Translations under genes and position numbers: made by a program
Part shown: piece after piece, positions 5,292-6,606 of the stretch
Layout: each line of letters opens with the position of its first letter
Position numbering within the stretch: position 1 is the stretch's first letter
DNA from: Armatimonadota bacterium
GTDB lineage: Bacteria; Armatimonadota; Hebobacteria; CAIYQO01
Direction: 5' to 3'
Assembly (NCBI GenBank): GCA_022708765.1
Contig: JAKIYB010000248.1
Coordinates: forward strand, 247-6,852
Length of the DNA: 6,606 bases
The notes under the pieces: generated by a model
Told to the model about the DNA's origin: nothing
The model's input: the letters and a program-made list of their open reading frames with translations, nothing else
Databases searched by the model: none

Positions 5292-6503
5292 CTACGTCGT
5301 TCCGCCGCCATTCACCACCGGCGGCGGGACGACCGGCGGCGCGGTCGGCGCTTTCACGCCGTTGCCGCGAGCGAAGGCGGCGTCCCAGTCAATCTTGCCG
5401 GTGAGCTGCATGAGCACGCCCAGCGTGATGACCGCGCCGATGGTGATGGTCAGCCCCGTATACCCCTTGAAGAAGAAGGCATACGAGAAGAGCACCAGGT
5501 AGATGAGCTGGGCGAGAGCGCCGGGCAGCAGCGCGAAGCGCCCACCGGCCACCAGCCGCAGGTAATTCCCCACCAGCAGCAGCGAGACCGCCGACGCGAT
5601 AAGGAACGACGGGAAGACGCTGACGTGATCCACCAGGTAGGTGAAGAGCAGGTGGAAGGCGAAGAAACCCGCCGCCAGGAAGAGGATATGCATCGGGTGC
5701 AGGTTCACCCGCAGGATGAGCGCCGAGACACCCAGCACGATGGCGAAGAAGAGCAGCCCCAGCGGCGCGAAGAAGGCGATGCGCGCCGCCACGTCGCCGG
5801 GATTCAACCGTTCCGGCATGGCGATGCCGATCTGGAACCCGGACAGCCGGTTGCTGTATTCCCAGGTGAAGGACTGCGCCGACCGCGTCGTTGGCGAGAT
5901 GGTGTCGGCGGGAAAATCAATCGCCGGGGTATTGGTGGTGACGGTCAGCGCGAAATCGCGCACGTGCTGCACGCTCTCATCGAAGGTATAGCGCCAGGTG
6001 CGCAGCCCGCGTGTCTTGAAATGGACGGCGATAGCCGCCGTCTTCCCCGCCTCCACCGGCACGGTGATCCAGGCGTGATCCGCTCCCGCTTTCCAGTCGC
6101 CGTTGCCGTTCACCGCGAATTCGAAATTGTCCAGGCTCCCCTTCTCCGCCGGGAAAGGCACCTTCACCGTCAGCGGCTGCGCCTTCGCCGCGTTGTTGCG
6201 CACCGTATAGGCGCCGTCGAAATCCACCGTGTAGACCGGGAACCAGAGCAGGCCTTTGCGCCGGTATTCCAGATCCAGCTTCGCGGTGATGTCGCTGCCG
6301 CGCAGGTCAATGGGGGTATTCGCCGCGTCAGTCACCACCGGCGAGCGCTGCGTAATCGGCGTCCCGCACAGCCCCTCCACCTGCGAGTTGATGTTCATAT
6401 ACGTCGCCTGCGTGCGCGCGACAATCGTCCGCCCCAGATACATCCACGCCCCCGACGCCAGCGCGAAAATGAACACCAGCGCCACAATCCGGTTAGCCAG
6501 CAT
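5292..6503 (-). CDS. creD: CreD-like inner-membrane protein
   Basis: A 403-residue protein with the CreD plan: one N-terminal helix (5-24), an extracytoplasmic beta-rich domain (about 25-238) and five C-terminal helices (about 241-264, 270-290, 296-316, 322-346, 350-368). The ending KIDW (370-373) and the block LVDHVSV...LLVGNYLRLVAG (290-320) are typical CreD signatures. In enterobacteria creD belongs to the CreBC regulon and affects envelope integrity and colicin/beta-lactam responses; the molecular activity is unsettled. ATG 6503 is firmly set by AAAGGAGG (6519-6512) 8 nt upstream. A Pro/Val/Gly-rich tail of about 30 residues (374-403, including APPVVPPPVV) extends past the usual KIDW end. 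No histidine kinase or response regulator is in the window. Its upstream region carries phased GTCAC half-sites. Family call good; physiological role inferred. Confidence 0.87.
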   Translation of the reverse strand: MLANRIVALVFIFALASGAWMYLGRTIVARTQATYMNINSQVEGLCGTPITQRSPVVTDAANTPIDLRGSDITAKLDLEYRRKGLLWFPVYTVDFDGAYTVRNNAAKAQPLTVKVPFPAEKGSLDNFEFAVNGNGDWKAGADHAWITVPVEAGKTAAIAVHFKTRGLRTWRYTFDESVQHVRDFALTVTTNTPAIDFPADTISPTTRSAQSFTWEYSNRLSGFQIGIAMPERLNPGDVAARIAFFAPLGLLFFAIVLGVSALILRVNLHPMHILFLAAGFFAFHLLFTYLVDHVSVFPSFLIASAVSLLLVGNYLRLVAGGRFALLPGALAQLIYLVLFSYAFFFKGYTGLTITIGAVITLGVLMQLTGKIDWDAAFARGNGVKAPTAPPVVPPPVVNGGGTT

Positions 6504-6554
6504 GCGTCCGTCCTCCTTTGCGATTGGCTCATGCTGACACCTTACCGGGAAGGC

Positions 6555-6594
6555 GTGACAAAGCCATGACGCCGCTGTGACAGGGGAGTTACGA
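6555..6594 (-). promoter_or_regulatory. Phased direct repeats, OmpR/PhoB/CreB-type operator upstream of creD
   Basis: Read on the minus strand, CTGTCAC (6583-6577), GCGTCAT (6572-6566) and TTGTCAC (6561-6555) repeat at exactly 11 bp with 4-bp spacers; a weaker TCGTAAC (6594-6588) extends the series in register. This is the layout of E. coli Pho boxes (7-bp CTGTCAT units, 11-bp period) and of the Cre tag (TTCAC-N6-TTCAC, also 11 bp). A weak -10-like TAAGGT (6544-6539) lies 10 nt after the last unit, the distance seen when a bound activator replaces the -35. It suggests activation of creD by a two-component regulator; which one is unknown. Confidence 0.65.
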
Positions 6595-6606
6595 ATCGCG
6601 TCTCAT

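Noticed and set aside
5302..5327. CCGCCGCC-N10-GGCGGCGG stem as a terminator between the convergent genes
   Set aside because: It lies within the creD coding tail (PPPVVNGGG) and no T-run follows on either strand.
5289..6569. 426-codon plus-strand frame opposite creD
   Set aside because: Composition dominated by Arg, His and Gln, no domain; creD on the other strand has a strong ribosome binding site and family motifs.

Overview
This is a GC-rich bacterial chromosomal window with strongly G/C-ending codons. It looks like a free-living, non-enteric lineage. Tandem 'homing endonuclease associated' repeats, a leaderless gene and a bacterial CPSF-like beta-CASP nuclease would fit Armatimonadota or a similar phylum. 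That placement is inference and weak.

Layout: (1) 77-1104, minus: hrcA, the heat-shock repressor, with a one-base frame break near its 5' end. (2) 1105-1240: a 136-bp divergent promoter region with a good -10 for hrcA, a near-perfect TTGACA/17/TAGAAT promoter for the transporter, and inverted repeats that could be operators. No full CIRCE operator is present. (3) 1241-2527, plus: a 12-helix major facilitator transporter whose GTG start falls where transcription should begin, so its mRNA is probably leaderless. (4) 2528-2685: a spacer with inverted repeats resembling paired DnaA boxes. (5) 2686-3646, plus: a gene broken by a frameshift near 3271-3283; its first part carries three helix-rich W...FGxW..A...AG repeats and its second part is a PAS sensor domain. 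Repaired, it would give one repeat-PAS protein of about 319 residues. (6) 3647-3893: a spacer with a 13-bp perfect hairpin, a second long stem containing G-U pairs and a 15-bp direct repeat at both ends, followed by the nuclease promoter and ribosome binding site. (7) 3894-5282, plus: an intact metallo-beta-lactamase/beta-CASP RNA-processing nuclease. (8) 5292-6503, minus: a CreD-like inner-membrane protein, convergent with the nuclease, preceded by an array of GTCAC-type half-sites at an 11-bp period, the signature of an OmpR/PhoB/CreB-type response regulator.

The genes do not form one operon or pathway. The common themes are stress and envelope regulation (HrcA, the PAS protein, CreD) and RNA turnover (beta-CASP). 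The most interesting signals are the phased half-sites before creD, the broken repeat-PAS fusion, the structured direct-repeat-bounded element at 3651-3804 and the leaderless transporter. Two independent single-base frame breaks in 6.6 kb raise the possibility of consensus errors in the sequence.
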